Positions 56,837 through 64,000 of a stretch of 64,000 nt of DNA are shown here, piece by piece (position 1 is the first letter of the stretch; the number at the start of each line of letters is the position of its first letter). This DNA comes from Hymenobacter rubripertinctus (GTDB lineage Bacteria > Bacteroidota > Bacteroidia > Cytophagales > Hymenobacteraceae): assembly GCF_003583925.1 (NCBI RefSeq), contig NZ_QYCN01000001.1:62001-126000 (forward strand), written 5' to 3'. The position numbers and the translations under genes are program-made. The notes below the pieces were generated by a model, which ran no database searches, was not told where the DNA came from, and saw only the letters and a program-made list of their open reading frames with translations.

Positions 56837-57115
56837 TTAGCGCTTGCCTTTATCTTTCTTGGCGATATGGCCGCGGAAGTTCCGGGTTGGAGCAAACTCA
56901 CCGAGTTTGTGTCCTACCATGTTCTCCGTGACATACACCGGGATGAACTTATTGCCGTTGTGAACGGCGAAGGTGTGGCCAACGAAATCGGGCGAAATCA
57001 TCGAGCGGCGAGACCAGGTCTTCACCACCGACTTTTTGCCGGATTCTTCCATTGCCGTTACTTTCTTCTCGAGCCGGAAGTCAATGTACGGCCCTTTTTT
57101 TAGTGAACGTGCCAT
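56837..57115 (-). CDS. rpsS: 30S ribosomal protein S19
   Basis: 92 residues. It starts [20 protein letters not shown] and includes [20 protein letters not shown] and [14 protein letters not shown]. It sits in the 30S head with S13. Confidence 0.98.
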   Translation of the reverse strand: MARSLKKGPYIDFRLEKKVTAMEESGKKSVVKTWSRRSMISPDFVGHTFAVHNGNKFIPVYVTENMVGHKLGEFAPTRNFRGHIAKKDKGKR

Positions 57116-57118
57116 TGC

Positions 57119-57946
57119 TTACTTCTTGCCTTTACGGTTGACGATGAGCTGCTCGGAATACTTGTTCTTGTTCCGGGTCTTCTGACCTTTGGAGAAGATA
57201 CCGTTACGGCTGCGTGGGTGACCACCCGACGACTTACCTTCACCACCACCCATTGGGTGATCGACGGGGTTCATGGCTACACCACGAACGCGCGGACGAC
57301 GACCCAACCAGCGGTTACGACCGGCTTTGCCGAGACGAACGTTCATGTGGTCGCCATTAGAAACGGTGCCTACCGTGGCCATGCAAGTCACCAGGACCAT
57401 GCGCATTTCGCCGGAGGGCAGTTTCAGGGTGGCGTATTTGTCTTCGCGGGCTACCAACTGTGCGTAAGTTCCGGCCGAGCGGGCCATTGCCGCACCATTA
57501 CCGGGCATCAGCTCGATGTTGTGCACAATGGTACCCAGCGGAATTTCGCGCAGGGGCAGGGCATTACCAACTTCCGGTGCAACGCCCGAACCCGACACCA
57601 CTTCGTTGCCCACTACCAAACCGGCAGGAGCAATGATGTAGCGCTTTTCACCATCGGCATATTGCAGCAAAGCAATACGCGCGGTGCGGTTCGGATCATA
57701 TTCAATCGTCTTCACCGTGGCGGGCACGGAGGCCTTGTCACGCTTGAAGTCGATGATCCGGTACTTGGCTTTATGACCACCGCCGATGTAGCGGTTGGAC
57801 ATTTTGCCCGAATTGTTACGGCCACCGGAGTTTTTGAGGGGTGCCAACAGCGACTTCTCCGGCGTCGACGCAGTAATCTCGTCGAAAGCCGGGGCGATGC
57901 GAAAGCGCTGACCCGGTGATGTTGGTCTTAGTTTTTTGAGTGCCAT
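57119..57946 (-). CDS. rplB: 50S ribosomal protein L2
   Basis: 275 residues. Signatures are [20 protein letters not shown] and the peptidyl-transferase-proximal [20 protein letters not shown]. It is needed for subunit joining and peptide-bond formation. Confidence 0.98.
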   Translation of the reverse strand: MALKKLRPTSPGQRFRIAPAFDEITASTPEKSLLAPLKNSGGRNNSGKMSNRYIGGGHKAKYRIIDFKRDKASVPATVKTIEYDPNRTARIALLQYADGEKRYIIAPAGLVVGNEVVSGSGVAPEVGNALPLREIPLGTIVHNIELMPGNGAAMARSAGTYAQLVAREDKYATLKLPSGEMRMVLVTCMATVGTVSNGDHMNVRLGKAGRNRWLGRRPRVRGVAMNPVDHPMGGGEGKSSGGHPRSRNGIFSKGQKTRNKNKYSEQLIVNRKGKK

Positions 57947-57985
57947 TACTCTTGCTTAGGAAAAATTCTTGGCGGGAAAGTAGGC

Positions 57986-58273
57986 TTACAGGCCGCTGTA
58001 GAAGTCGATGATGTCGCCTTCCTTCACGGTCACCACGGCTTTCTTGCCGTGCGGACGACGGCCCGAGATAGAGCCACCTTTCGTGAATTTGGATTTCACC
58101 TTGCCGATGGTGCGCATAGTGCTGATGTTAGTCACCGTTACGCCATACATCTGCTCGATTTCCTTCTTGATCTGCACCTTGTTGGCATCGATCGCCACTT
58201 CAAAGGAATATTTTCCTTTGTCGTTGAGACCGGTTGCCTTTTCAGTTACGAGGGGTTTTTTCAGAATGCTCAT
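57986..58273 (-). CDS. rplW: 50S ribosomal protein L23
   Basis: 95 residues. MSILKKPLVTEKATGLNDKG and EIEQMYGVTVTNISTMRTIG are typical. It docks trigger factor and SRP at the tunnel exit. Its ATG overlaps the rplD stop by one base (TAATG), so translation is coupled. Confidence 0.97.
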   Translation of the reverse strand: MSILKKPLVTEKATGLNDKGKYSFEVAIDANKVQIKKEIEQMYGVTVTNISTMRTIGKVKSKFTKGGSISGRRPHGKKAVVTVKEGDIIDFYSGL

Positions 58274-58911
58274 TACTCAGCGCTGGTATAGAGTTGTTCC
58301 AAGGCCGTCAGACCATCCTCCGACAGCAGCAGCGTGTCGGTGTTCAGCAGATCGTGGGTGTTCAGAGCTACGGGAGTAGCCACGCTCACGCGCTGAATAT
58401 TACGGGCCGACAGAATCACGTTCTTTTCAACTGCGCCCGTTACGAGCAGGGTCTTCTTGCCGTTGTTAAGCTTCAGGCCAGCCAGAATGGCGGCGAAGTC
58501 CTTGGTCTTTACGGCCGACATGGTAATGTTTTCCACTACGGATACCTTGCCGTCTTTGGCCAGCGACGAGAGGGCCGACAGGCGGGCCAGACGCTTGGTT
58601 TTCTTGTTGAGCTTGAAGCCATAGTCGCGGGGCTGGGGACCGAAGATGCGGCCGCCACCGACGAATACGCCCGACTTCATAGAGCCGGCGCGGGCACCGC
58701 CCGTACCTTTCTGCTTCTTGAGCTTCTTGGTGGTGCCGTGCACTTCATTGCGCTGCTTCGACTTGTGCGTACCCTGGCGCTGGTTGGCCAGGTATTGCTT
58801 CACGTCGAGGTACATCACGTGCTCGTTCGGCTCAAGGCCGAAGATGGCATCGGACAGGGTAACCTTACGGCCGGTGTCCTCGCCTTTGCTATTGATTACT
58901 GACAGTTCCAT
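58273..58911 (-). CDS. rplD: 50S ribosomal protein L4
   Basis: 212 residues. The tunnel loop region KQRNEVHGTTKKLKKQKGTG and GGGRIFGPQPRDYGFKLNKK are diagnostic. L4 represses the S10 operon in E. coli; no such leader was recognised here. It lies 9 bases after rplC. Confidence 0.98.
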   Translation of the reverse strand: MELSVINSKGEDTGRKVTLSDAIFGLEPNEHVMYLDVKQYLANQRQGTHKSKQRNEVHGTTKKLKKQKGTGGARAGSMKSGVFVGGGRIFGPQPRDYGFKLNKKTKRLARLSALSSLAKDGKVSVVENITMSAVKTKDFAAILAGLKLNNGKKTLLVTGAVEKNVILSARNIQRVSVATPVALNTHDLLNTDTLLLSEDGLTALEQLYTSAE

Positions 58912-58920
58912 CTTACTAGG

Positions 58921-59541
58921 TTATTTTTCCAGGACCACGAAAGAGTTCTTGGCACCGGGAATCGAGCCGCTCACCACGATGAGGTTTTTGTCGGCTACAA
59001 TGCGCATTACCTTCAGGTTCTGCACTTTCACCCGGTCGTTGCCCATGCGGCCACCCATGCGCATTCCTTTGAATACGCGCGAAGGCCAGGAGCAGGCACC
59101 GATAGAACCAGGGTGACGACCCCGGTTATGCTGGCCGTGAGTCTGGCCACCAACACCGGCGAAGTTGTAACGCTTCACAACGCCCTGGAAACCTTTACCC
59201 TTGGAGGTACCTACTACGTCAACGAATTCGCCTTCCTCGAAGAGGGAAGTGTTGATTTCGCTGCCAGCCGCGAAAGCGGCTGTCTCATCCAGACGGAACT
59301 CTACGAGTTTCCGCTTAGGAGTGGTGCCGGCTTTAGCGAAGTGACCAACCAATGCTTTGGTGGTGTTTTTCGCTTTTTTCTCGCCGTAACCGAGCTGGAT
59401 GGCCGAATAGCCGTCCGTTTCGATGGTCTTAACCTGCGTCACTACGCACGGACCCGCTTCGATGAGCGTGCAGGGAATATTCTTCCCGTCCGGAGTGAAG
59501 AGGCTTGTCATACCGATTTTTTTACCGATGATGCCAGGCAT
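58921..59541 (-). CDS. rplC: 50S ribosomal protein L3
   Basis: 206 residues. [20 protein letters not shown] at the start and the central loop [20 protein letters not shown] are L3 signatures. In most bacteria rplC directly follows rpsJ; here an O-antigen-ligase-like gene and a terminator separate them, and a TAGCTTTG -7 box lies 67 bases upstream, so rplC heads its own transcript. Confidence 0.98.
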   Translation of the reverse strand: MPGIIGKKIGMTSLFTPDGKNIPCTLIEAGPCVVTQVKTIETDGYSAIQLGYGEKKAKNTTKALVGHFAKAGTTPKRKLVEFRLDETAAFAAGSEINTSLFEEGEFVDVVGTSKGKGFQGVVKRYNFAGVGGQTHGQHNRGRHPGSIGACSWPSRVFKGMRMGGRMGNDRVKVQNLKVMRIVADKNLIVVSGSIPGAKNSFVVLEK

Positions 59542-59607
59542 TCAATTGGGGTTTTAGAAAAAGACACAACTCGAAAACGCCCACGTGGCATTTTCGGAAA
59601 TGGAGTG

Positions 59608-59615
59608 CAAAGCTA
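59608..59615 (-). promoter_or_regulatory. -7 box of the rplC-led ribosomal operon
   Basis: The minus strand reads TAGCTTTG, matching TAnnTTTG exactly. The predicted start is near 59603, with a leader of about 60 bases before the rplC ATG (59541). Confidence 0.6.
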
Positions 59616-59744
59616 GGAAATTGTTCCGGTAATATCTAAATCCAGTCTGAAATATTTTCAGAACCACATAGTTAGCTGCGACTTCACCCCCGCATCCCTG
59701 GCCGCCTCGGTACTCAAAATCTGACAGCAAGTACCCGGATTGGC

Positions 59745-61028
59745 TCAGGCAGGCCGCCATGTGGTTTCGGCATCTGACACTGACTTGCTGCCCTCAAGGG
59801 CCAGCAGCAAAAAGAACAGGGCGAAGCCCAGCCCTACCTGCGTTTCCAAGGTGTATTCGACCAGAAACGAAACGGTCAGAATCAAGTACTGTGCTAGTAA
59901 TAGCGGCGCGTAGCGGGGCCACACGCTGATACCGGCATAATAGAAGCCAACGATAAAGATCAGCAAGCCCGAAATGCCGAACGCCACGGCAGAGTACAAA
60001 TATTGATTATGGGGTAGAATGTAGGCCTCCGGCTCAATATTGGGAAAGTCGCGCCGGTAGTAGACGGCCATTTCTGATGCCATATCGCCTTTGCCTACTC
60101 CCAGCCACGGATGTGCCCTAATCACTTTCAATGCGACCTTGTACGAGTACACGCGACCAACCAACGAGTAGTTATTGGCCGACTGGGTGTGATGCACCCG
60201 GCTCATGTCTTCTTGGGTGTTGGCCGATTTATTTTGCAGCGTAGGAAATACGGAATAGCTGATGCCCGGTATCAGCACCAGACACGCTGCCAGCACCAAC
60301 GCCTGCTGATACTGGCGGCTCCGGAATAGCAACCATAGCAGAGCTGCTCCACCCACCACGTAAAAACTAACGAGTCCGCTGCGTACCGCCAGCAGATGCT
60401 GGTAGAAAGCCAGCAACATTACCGTTGTCCAGAGCCCTGCCCTCCCCCACTGACTCCCGATGCTTCGATGGGCTAGCAGCGCAACGCCCGCTGTTATAGC
60501 CAGTGTTACGAGCAGGCTAAACCGAATGTGGTCCGGCTCAGTAGGCATGACTTTGGAATGCAGATAGGCTTCATTGATCTGCTCGAAATGCAGCAAGTAA
60601 TTACCAGTGCTCAGAATAGCTGCTACGCTGGCTGCCGCCACCAGCGTCAGCCAGAGGCCGCGCAAATGGCTGGTCGGCAAAGGTGGCAGCAACCAGAAAC
60701 CTAATGGCAGCAGCAGATAAGGTAGCTGCAAAATTAGGTCCTGCCGGAAGGCATCCAACCCTTCTTCTGAGGTAGTGAGCCCGGCAGCCAGATGCACCAG
60801 ATAGACCAAGCCAAAGGCCCCGTATACCGATCTGCTGGCACGTGGCGGTGACGAACCGTGTAGTACACACTGGATCAGGGCCGTTAGGGTGAATCCCACC
60901 ATTCCAATACTTGGCAGGATGCGAATGTATTTGCTGGTGAATAGTCCGATGATGATGCACGTACCGAACAACGTGGCCGCCAGTAGCAGTCGTTCGCGCG
61001 TCATAACCAAACCCCAGAATGACTTCAT
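59745..61028 (-). CDS. O-antigen ligase/polymerase-like membrane protein (Wzy_C family)
   Basis: 427 residues with about eleven to twelve hydrophobic segments. The Wzy_C-type signature lies in the long periplasmic loop near 290-345: SLVGRVYSYKVALKVIRAHP, then WLGVGKGDMASE and the conserved LPHNQYLYSAV. Family members ligate O-antigen to lipid A core, polymerise O-units or transfer glycans to proteins; which one applies is unknown. Start is 61028 or the ATG at 61004. It lies in the sense direction between rpsJ and rplC, splitting the usual S10 operon, with a terminator upstream (61130-61166) and the rplC promoter downstream. Confidence 0.82.
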   Translation of the reverse strand: MKSFWGLVMTRERLLLAATLFGTCIIIGLFTSKYIRILPSIGMVGFTLTALIQCVLHGSSPPRASRSVYGAFGLVYLVHLAAGLTTSEEGLDAFRQDLILQLPYLLLPLGFWLLPPLPTSHLRGLWLTLVAAASVAAILSTGNYLLHFEQINEAYLHSKVMPTEPDHIRFSLLVTLAITAGVALLAHRSIGSQWGRAGLWTTVMLLAFYQHLLAVRSGLVSFYVVGGAALLWLLFRSRQYQQALVLAACLVLIPGISYSVFPTLQNKSANTQEDMSRVHHTQSANNYSLVGRVYSYKVALKVIRAHPWLGVGKGDMASEMAVYYRRDFPNIEPEAYILPHNQYLYSAVAFGISGLLIFIVGFYYAGISVWPRYAPLLLAQYLILTVSFLVEYTLETQVGLGFALFFLLLALEGSKSVSDAETTWRPA

Positions 61029-61129
61029 ACAGATGATGGGAAAGTGGGCGGCAGTGTCCTAGAGGCAAAGACGAGTTCAAAAACCCTGCTATAGTAGCTG
61101 CTGAACAGCAAAGTTGCATTATATACGAC

Positions 61130-61166
61130 AAAAACGCCCCACCAACTCCGAGGAGTTAGTGGGGCG
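61130..61166 (-). terminator. Terminator after rpsJ
   Basis: CGCCCCACCAACTCC (61135-61149) pairs, with one mismatch, with GGAGTTAGTGGGGCG (61152-61166). On the minus strand TTTTT (61134-61130) follows. It starts 31 bases past the rpsJ stop. Confidence 0.85.
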
Positions 61167-61196
61167 CTTGGCTAATCAGCTAACAGAAACCGGTCC

Positions 61197-61502
61197 TCAG
61201 ACTTTGATTTCAACGTCAACGCCGCTGGGCAACTCCAGCTTCATCAGGGCATCTACGGTTTTCGACGAAGTCGAGTAGATGTCCACGAGGCGCTTGTAAG
61301 TGCAAAGCTGGAATTGCTCCCGGCTCTTCTTGTTCACGTGGGGCGAACGGAGCACGGTGAATTTCTCCTTTTTCGTGGGCAGGGGAATGGGGCCGCTTAC
61401 AATAGCGCCCGTAGCCTTCACCGCCTTAACAATCTTCTCCGACGATTTGTCCACCAAATTGTGGTCGTAGGATTTGAGTTTAATGCGAATTTTCTGGTTC
61501 AT
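61197..61502 (-). CDS. rpsJ: 30S ribosomal protein S10
   Basis: 101 residues. [20 protein letters not shown] and the loop [20 protein letters not shown] are diagnostic. It also acts as NusE in transcription antitermination. It follows fusA after 21 bases and is followed by a terminator, so here it ends the rpsG-fusA-rpsJ transcript. Confidence 0.98.
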   Translation of the reverse strand: MNQKIRIKLKSYDHNLVDKSSEKIVKAVKATGAIVSGPIPLPTKKEKFTVLRSPHVNKKSREQFQLCTYKRLVDIYSTSSKTVDALMKLELPSGVDVEIKV

Positions 61503-61523
61503 GTCGATTAATGAAAAAGCGGA

Positions 61524-63668
61524 TTAGCGAATGGCGTTACCCTTCTGCTTGGCAATAATGGCTTCCGCGAGGTTGTTCGGCACCTGATCGTAGTGCGAGA
61601 ACGTAAGCGAAGCGGAGGCCCGACCCGACGAAATGGTGCGCAGCGTAGTTACGTAGCCGAACAGCTCCGATAGCGGAACGTCAGCCTTGATAACGTTGGC
61701 ACCTGCCTTCGTGTCCATGCCCTTCATAATACCCCGACGACGGTTCAGGTCACCCGTAACCGAGCCGGTGTATTCGTCCGGCGAAACTACTTCGACAGCC
61801 ATGATTGGCTCAAGCAGTCGCGGACCGGCTTGCTTGCCGGCTTCCCGGAAACCACCCCGGGCGGCGAGTTCGAACGACAGCGCGTCCGAGTCAACGTCGT
61901 GGAAGGAGCCGTAGTACAGCCGGACGCGCATGCCCTCGATAGGGAAGCCCGCCAGCGGACCGTTCTTCATGGCTTCTTCGAAACCTTTCTGAATCGGCGC
62001 GATGAATTCGCGGGGGATGACACCACCCGTGATGTCGTTGACGAACTCCAGACCGGGTTTCTCCGGATCAGTTAGTTTCGGACCAAGTTCAAACTGGATG
62101 TCACCGAATTTACCCCGGCCACCCGTCTGCTTCTTGTACGTTTCGCGGTGCTCAACATTCTTGGTGAGAATCTCCTTATAGGCTACCATCGGGGCACCCT
62201 GGTTGATTTCCACTTTGAACTCCCGACGCATCCGGTCGATGATAATTTCGAGGTGAAGCTCTCCCATGCCTTTCAGTACCGTCTGGCCCGTCTCGGGGTC
62301 AGTCTGTACCACTAGGGTCGGATCTTCTTCCACGAGCTTGGCAATAGCCATGCCCATGCGGTCCATATCCACCTGCGTCTTCGGCTCAATAGCGTAACCG
62401 ATAACGGGCTCAGGGAACGACATCGACTCGAGCACAATCGGGTGCTTCTCGTCGCTCAGCGTATCACCGGTCTTGATGTCCTTGAAACCCACACCGGCGG
62501 CAATGTCGCCGGCCTGAATCTTATCAATCGGGTTCTGCTTGTTGGAGTGCATCTGCATGAGGCGCGAGATCCGCTCCTTCTTGTTCGTGCGGTTGTTGTG
62601 CACGTACGAACCAGCGTCAAGCACCCCGCTGTAGCAGCGGAAGAAGCACAGACGGCCCACAAAGGGGTCGGTGGCAATCTTAAAGGCCAAAGCCGTGAAA
62701 GGCTCCGAGTTGTCGGGGTGACGCTCGATTTCCTCTTCCGTATCGGGGTTTTTGCCGATAATGGGGGGCATGTCGAGCGGCGAGGGCAGGTAGGCCATTA
62801 CGCCGTCCAGCATCGTCTGTACACCTTTGTTCTTGAAGGCCGAGCCGCACATCACGGGCGAAAACTTCATGTCGATAACCGCCTGGCGGATCACGACCAT
62901 CATTTCCTCACGGGTAATGGAGTCCGGGTCGTCGAAGAACTTCTCCAGCAGGGCGTCGTCGTATTCGGCAACGCTTTCCACCAGCTTCTGGCGCCACTCG
63001 GCTACCGTATCCACGAGGTCCTCGGGAACGGGGATTTCGTGGAACGATTTGCCCTGGGTCGCGTCGTCCCACACAATGGCTTTGCCAGTCAGCAGGTCAA
63101 CTACGCCTTTGAAGGTATCTTCAGCGCCAATCGGAATCTGGAGTGGCACGGGGTTAGCGCCCAGCTTCTCCTTGATTTCGTTTACGGCTTTGAAGAAGTC
63201 GGCACCTGCACGGTCCATCTTGTTGACGAAGCAGATGCGGGGCACCTTGTACTTGTCAGCCTGACGCCATACAGTTTCCGACTGCGGCTCCACACCGGAT
63301 ACAGCACAGAACAACGCCACAGCGCCGTCGAGCACGCGCAACGAGCGCTCCACCTCTACGGTAAAGTCTACGTGACCGGGGGTGTCAATCAGGTTGATTT
63401 TGTACTGCTTGGTGCTTTCAACTGGTTCGCCGTTGGCGTCAGTCGGGTAGTTCCAGAAGGTGGTAGTAGCGGCCGAGGTAATGGTGATACCCCGCTCCTG
63501 CTCCTGCTCCATCCAGTCCATCGTGGCGGCACCTTCGTGCACCTCCCCGATTTTGTGGGTCTTACCGGTATAGTAGAGAATGCGCTCCGACGTGGTGGTT
63601 TTACCGGCGTCGATGTGCGCCATAATCCCGATATTCCGGAGGTATTGCAGATCTTTATTTACAGCCAT
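61524..63668 (-). CDS. fusA: Elongation factor G
   Basis: 714 residues. It is a GTPase that drives translocation. The G1 loop is [20 protein letters not shown], the switch region includes [15 protein letters not shown]3 is DTPGHVDF and G4 is [10 protein letters not shown]. The downstream domains II-V include [20 protein letters not shown] and [20 protein letters not shown]. It lies between rpsG and rpsJ as in the str operon. Confidence 0.98.
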   Translation of the reverse strand: MAVNKDLQYLRNIGIMAHIDAGKTTTSERILYYTGKTHKIGEVHEGAATMDWMEQEQERGITITSAATTTFWNYPTDANGEPVESTKQYKINLIDTPGHVDFTVEVERSLRVLDGAVALFCAVSGVEPQSETVWRQADKYKVPRICFVNKMDRAGADFFKAVNEIKEKLGANPVPLQIPIGAEDTFKGVVDLLTGKAIVWDDATQGKSFHEIPVPEDLVDTVAEWRQKLVESVAEYDDALLEKFFDDPDSITREEMMVVIRQAVIDMKFSPVMCGSAFKNKGVQTMLDGVMAYLPSPLDMPPIIGKNPDTEEEIERHPDNSEPFTALAFKIATDPFVGRLCFFRCYSGVLDAGSYVHNNRTNKKERISRLMQMHSNKQNPIDKIQAGDIAAGVGFKDIKTGDTLSDEKHPIVLESMSFPEPVIGYAIEPKTQVDMDRMGMAIAKLVEEDPTLVVQTDPETGQTVLKGMGELHLEIIIDRMRREFKVEINQGAPMVAYKEILTKNVEHRETYKKQTGGRGKFGDIQFELGPKLTDPEKPGLEFVNDITGGVIPREFIAPIQKGFEEAMKNGPLAGFPIEGMRVRLYYGSFHDVDSDALSFELAARGGFREAGKQAGPRLLEPIMAVEVVSPDEYTGSVTGDLNRRRGIMKGMDTKAGANVIKADVPLSELFGYVTTLRTISSGRASASLTFSHYDQVPNNLAEAIIAKQKGNAIR

Positions 63669-63674
63669 TGGTTC

Positions 63675-63720
63675 AATGAGTGAGTAAGTGAATGAGTGAA
63701 TGAGTGAGGCGAATGAATAG
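63675..63720. repeat. Tandem GAATGAGT-word tract between rpsG and fusA
   Basis: About five imperfect copies of an 8-base GAATGAGT unit lie directly before fusA. A partly complementary stretch (ACTCATCCGCTTATTCGCC, about 63747-63765) follows, so the gap could fold into a loose hairpin. Confidence 0.45.
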
Positions 63721-63766
63721 TTCAGTTCCTGAACTTCGCTCCGTTACTCATCCGCTTATTCGCCAC

Positions 63767-64000
63767 TTAGAAACGGAAGTGCGAGAAGGCCTTGTTGGCT
63801 TCCGCCATCCGATGCGTGTCGTCCTTTTTCTTCACGGCAGCACCTTCCCCTTTCGCGGCGGCAATGATTTCGCCGGCCAGCTTATCTTTCATGGTCTTTT
63901 CACCACGGCGACGAGCATACTGAATCAGCCACTTCGAGCCAACAGCAATCCGACGGTCGGGACGAACTTCGATCGGCACCTGGAAGGTAGCACCACCTAC
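63767..64000 (-). CDS. rpsG: 30S ribosomal protein S7 (C-terminal part)
   Basis: Only the last 77 codons are in the window; the gene continues past 64000. The readable part begins [17 protein letters not shown] and includes [20 protein letters not shown] and the end [16 protein letters not shown], all S7. It heads the str-type group upstream of fusA. Confidence 0.97.
   Translation of the reverse strand, partial: VGGATFQVPIEVRPDRRIAVGSKWLIQYARRRGEKTMKDKLAGEIIAAAKGEGAAVKKKDDTHRMAEANKAFSHFRF

Overview
The window comes from a GC-rich member of the Bacteroidota, most likely Cytophagales and close to Hymenobacter. I infer this from four signs. Several secreted proteins end in type IX secretion (T9SS) sorting domains. 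There is a TonB-dependent receptor with a carboxypeptidase-regulatory-like N-terminus. Promoters use the Bacteroidota -7 box TAnnTTTG. The ribosomal genes run secY-map-infA-rpmJ-rpsM. No tRNA, rRNA, CRISPR array, transposase or phage gene was seen.

Layout. 1-8 kb: the tail of an unknown gene, then on the minus strand an ALDH7-type dehydrogenase, a DegP-like protease, Hsp20, a secreted barrel-like protein, an M20 amidohydrolase, a lipoprotein and deoC. 8-17 kb: secA, UDP-galactopyranose mutase with a glycosyltransferase, a GNAT acetyltransferase, an orphan ABC ATPase and dapF. 17-21.5 kb (plus strand): an RlmI-like methyltransferase, a Ppx/GppA phosphatase, an Ldh-family oxidoreductase and a T9SS cargo protein. 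21.7-26.3 kb: two L,D-transpeptidase-like paralogs flank a GH13 alpha-amylase interrupted by one in-frame TGA at a position where a Trp is expected. 26.4-34 kb: a co-directional minus-strand locus of DUF4331 protein, TPR protein, HupE/UreJ permease, small Cys-rich secreted protein and TonB receptor. It is the best candidate here for an undescribed envelope uptake system. 34-44 kb: hscA, anmK, a small secreted protein, a 1217-residue CUB/CARDB T9SS protein, a DivIC/FtsB-like protein and enolase.

44-64 kb: one long minus-strand translation block, running from rpsG (cut by the window end) through fusA and rpsJ, then rplC to rpmJ, rpsM, rpsK, rpsD, rpoA and rplQ. It is not one plain operon. rpsJ is followed by a terminator and an O-antigen-ligase-like membrane gene before rplC restarts behind its own -7 box. 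Further -7 boxes stand before rpsH and rplQ, the last after a terminator behind rpoA. Four ribosomal proteins (S3, S5, L17, L22) carry low-complexity tails.

Intergenic DNA is rich in inverted repeats of several sequence families. One 34-bp unit recurs 13 kb apart with a single mismatch. These look like small non-coding repeat elements rather than ordinary terminators. Where a start was chosen inside a longer open frame, the entry says so.
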